Below are positions 22,694 to 24,470 of a stretch of DNA of 24,470 nucleotides, one piece after another. This DNA comes from an uncultured Muribaculaceae bacterium (GTDB lineage Bacteria > Bacteroidota > Bacteroidia > Bacteroidales > Muribaculaceae). Numbering within the stretch: the stretch's first letter is position 1; each line of letters begins with the position of its first letter. Position numbers and translations under genes: made by a program. The stretch covers positions 1 to 24,470 of the forward strand of contig CAJTYD010000050.1 of assembly GCA_910583775.1 (NCBI GenBank), written 5' to 3'. The notes under the pieces were generated by a model that saw nothing but the letters and a program-made list of their open reading frames with translations, was not told the origin of the DNA and searched no databases.

Positions 22694-24385
22694 CTACAGG
22701 AAGAAGAGAATGACGAGTTGGGCGGCGATCACTCGCATGAACATCGTGAGAGGGTAGACCGTTGAATAGGCCACCGCGGGGGCATCGTTGCCCGCTACTT
22801 TATTGGCGTAGGCGAGTGCGGGGGGATCGGTGTAGCTACCGCTCATCATACCGATGATCGAGAAATAGTTAAGTTTGTATTTGGCTCGGGCTATAATGCT
22901 GATCACGATAAGAGGAACAACCGTGATGATGAAGCCGTAACCTACCCAAAGGGCACCCTGGGCGTTGAAGACAGTAGAGACAAAGTCTTTCCCGGCCGCT
23001 ATTCCCACCGAGGCGAGGAAGAGGCATATACCCATTTCACGCAGAAGAAGGTTGGCAGAGGAGTTGGTATAGGTGACGAGATGGAATTTATGACCATATG
23101 CACCTATAAGGATAGCCACGATAAGGGGACCTCCGGCAAGACCGAGCTTCATCGGAACCGACATGCCGGGGAACTGCAAGGGTATGCTTCCGACAAGAAT
23201 TCCGAGAAATATACCGATAAACATGGTGATAAGGTTGGGCTCGTTAAGACGCTTCATAGAGTTCCCGAGCTTGTTGGCAAGGTTGTTGATGTCGTCGAGT
23301 TTGCCCACCACCGTGATGCGGTCGCCCATCTGGAGGCGAAGGTTGGGGGCAGCCAGGAGATCGACGCCGGCACGGTTCACGCGTGTCACGTTAAGCTTGT
23401 AGGCCGAATGAAGACGCATCGAGCCCAGTTTGACGCCGTTATATTCCGTCTTGGTGACGAGGATTCTGCGTGAAACTACCGGCCCTTTGTCCATCTCCCA
23501 TTCTTTGTCGACCACAGGGCCGATGAATCTGGTGAAGATCTCTTCATCTTGCTGGGAGCATACAACCAGACAGATGTCGCCTTCGTGAATCGTATCCTTC
23601 GATGTCGGAATGATGACATGGCCGTCGGGTTTTTCGATTCGCGACATCACGTAGTCGCACGAGATAAGGGTATGCAGCTTGATCATTGTCAGACCGTCAA
23701 TCATGCTGTTTGTCACCTTGAGGCTGATCATGTGGGGGGCGAGCATGGATGTCTTCTCGTCGTTTTCCAGTTCGGCGTGCTCTTTTTCCGTATCGATATG
23801 GAAAATTTTCTTGAGAAGGATCATTGTGAAGATGATGCCTATGACGCCGAGAGGGTATGCGGCGGCGTATCCCATCGACATCTGCTGGCTCACGTCATAT
23901 CCTTCGGGATTCACCTGGAGGAAGGTCTGCTGCGCGGCTCCGAGTCCCGGAGTGTTGGTGACGGCGCCGCTCATGATTCCGACAAGCTGCGAGATGGAGG
24001 TGGGGCCTTCCGATCCGCCCTGGAAGAAATAGATCGTAAGCATTATCACCACGTTGAGACAGATGCCCGTAACCGCCAGAGCGTTCATCTTCACTCCTCC
24101 CTCTTTGAAAGATGAGAAGAAACCGGGACCGACCTGCATACCTATCGAGAAGATGAAAAGGATGAGGCCGAATTCCCGTAGGAAATGTAAAACGTTGTTG
24201 TCGACAATGTAGCCGAAATGGCCCATAAAGATCCCGACAAACAGAACGAATGTCACGCCTAAGGACACGCCGAAAATCTTTATCTTTCCAAGATAGATTC
24301 CGGCGAATATCACAAAGGAATAAAGCAACACCGTGCTTGCCAGAGAATCGTTATAAGGCCTGAGAAGGTCAATTAACCATTCCAT
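22694..24385 (-). CDS. AspT/YidE-type transporter with two RCK_C domains
   Basis: 563 residues from the ATG at 24385; an upstream in-frame start at 24445 would add a polar stretch. This is an inner-membrane protein of the aspartate-alanine exchanger family. Two homologous membrane halves (about 1-190 and 380-563) flank two cytoplasmic RCK/TrkA-C domains (about 205-275 and 290-360). The inverted-repeat halves each carry a signature: GAVTNTPGLGAAQ in the first and GSYTDPPALAYAN in the second. Members exchange small carboxylates or amino acids; the substrate here is unknown and the RCK_C domains suggest ligand gating. It is convergent with the peptide locus and ends in a strong terminator. It appears to be ordinary chromosomal backbone again by composition. 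Confidence 0.9.
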   Translation of the reverse strand: MEWLIDLLRPYNDSLASTVLLYSFVIFAGIYLGKIKIFGVSLGVTFVLFVGIFMGHFGYIVDNNVLHFLREFGLILFIFSIGMQVGPGFFSSFKEGGVKMNALAVTGICLNVVIMLTIYFFQGGSEGPTSISQLVGIMSGAVTNTPGLGAAQQTFLQVNPEGYDVSQQMSMGYAAAYPLGVIGIIFTMILLKKIFHIDTEKEHAELENDEKTSMLAPHMISLKVTNSMIDGLTMIKLHTLISCDYVMSRIEKPDGHVIIPTSKDTIHEGDICLVVCSQQDEEIFTRFIGPVVDKEWEMDKGPVVSRRILVTKTEYNGVKLGSMRLHSAYKLNVTRVNRAGVDLLAAPNLRLQMGDRITVVGKLDDINNLANKLGNSMKRLNEPNLITMFIGIFLGILVGSIPLQFPGMSVPMKLGLAGGPLIVAILIGAYGHKFHLVTYTNSSANLLLREMGICLFLASVGIAAGKDFVSTVFNAQGALWVGYGFIITVVPLIVISIIARAKYKLNYFSIIGMMSGSYTDPPALAYANKVAGNDAPAVAYSTVYPLTMFMRVIAAQLVILFFL

Positions 24386-24470
24386 AAGAGTTAGATGATA
24401 GTTAGTTTGAAAAGGTTTAAGTACATGACAAAAATTTGAAGACATCGAATTTAGGGGTGTAAGACGGACG
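24386..24470. other. Upstream region of the AspT-type gene, window end
   Basis: This 85-base stretch carries the presumed promoter of the transporter, but only a poor -7 match is visible. The final bases CGGACG match the first six bases of the REP-like repeat context (CGGACGCACG), so another copy may begin at the window edge; this cannot be confirmed here. Confidence 0.3.

Noticed and set aside
1..24470. CRISPR arrays, tRNA, rRNA, insertion sequences
   Set aside because: I looked for evenly spaced repeats, tRNA-like cloverleaf sequences and transposase frames, and saw none. Absence is by eye only; a tRNA or covariance-model scan would settle it.

Overview
The window looks like chromosomal DNA of a gut Bacteroidales, plausibly Muribaculaceae; that placement is inferred, not searched. 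Supporting signs are Bacteroidetes-type promoters (TTG or TTTG, about 20 bp, then TAnnTTTG), few Shine-Dalgarno sequences, and the gene set: carboxynorspermidine decarboxylase, a stand-alone HSDR_N-type nuclease domain beside a UvrD helicase, an EFR1-type ferrodoxin, an MlaE/MlaF pair, and a GG-leader peptide with a radical SAM maturase.

Layout. Positions 1-270 hold only short repeats. From 271 to 7105 the genes lie on the minus strand. In transcription order they are mlaE and mlaF (4-base overlap), a terminator, an S1/P1 nuclease, a PD-(D/E)xK domain protein, a UvrD/PcrA helicase and nspC. A 357-base divergent region with a good promoter then leads into a plus-strand run: udk, lptB (4-base overlap), a CPBP membrane protease, holA, a GH53 endo-galactanase and a flavodoxin/ferredoxin protein. 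That run ends at a strong bidirectional hairpin at 13131-13175. On the minus strand, alaS is followed by a small secreted protein. alaS and an M23 peptidase diverge from one 34-bp segment carrying two fully overlapping promoters. A MerR-type regulator follows the peptidase.

The accessory part runs from about 17860 to 22241. Base composition falls sharply, and three genes read in the same direction. They are an 81-residue peptide with a GG-type leader and a Cys-rich core, a radical SAM/SPASM protein with complete 4Fe-4S cysteine motifs, and a TonB-receptor-like outer-membrane beta-barrel protein. I read this as a RiPP (ribosomally made, post-translationally modified peptide) locus. No protease/ABC exporter is present in the window, so cleavage and export must come from elsewhere or use an unknown route. 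This is the best candidate for an undescribed system here.

The last part (22242-24470) has a 452-base gap before a convergent minus-strand AspT-type transporter. The gap holds two terminator-like hairpins and a perfect operator-like palindrome placed between promoter-like boxes, which together suggest a regulated minus-strand small RNA. Three copies of a 21-bp REP-like palindrome, plus one variant, lie between housekeeping genes.
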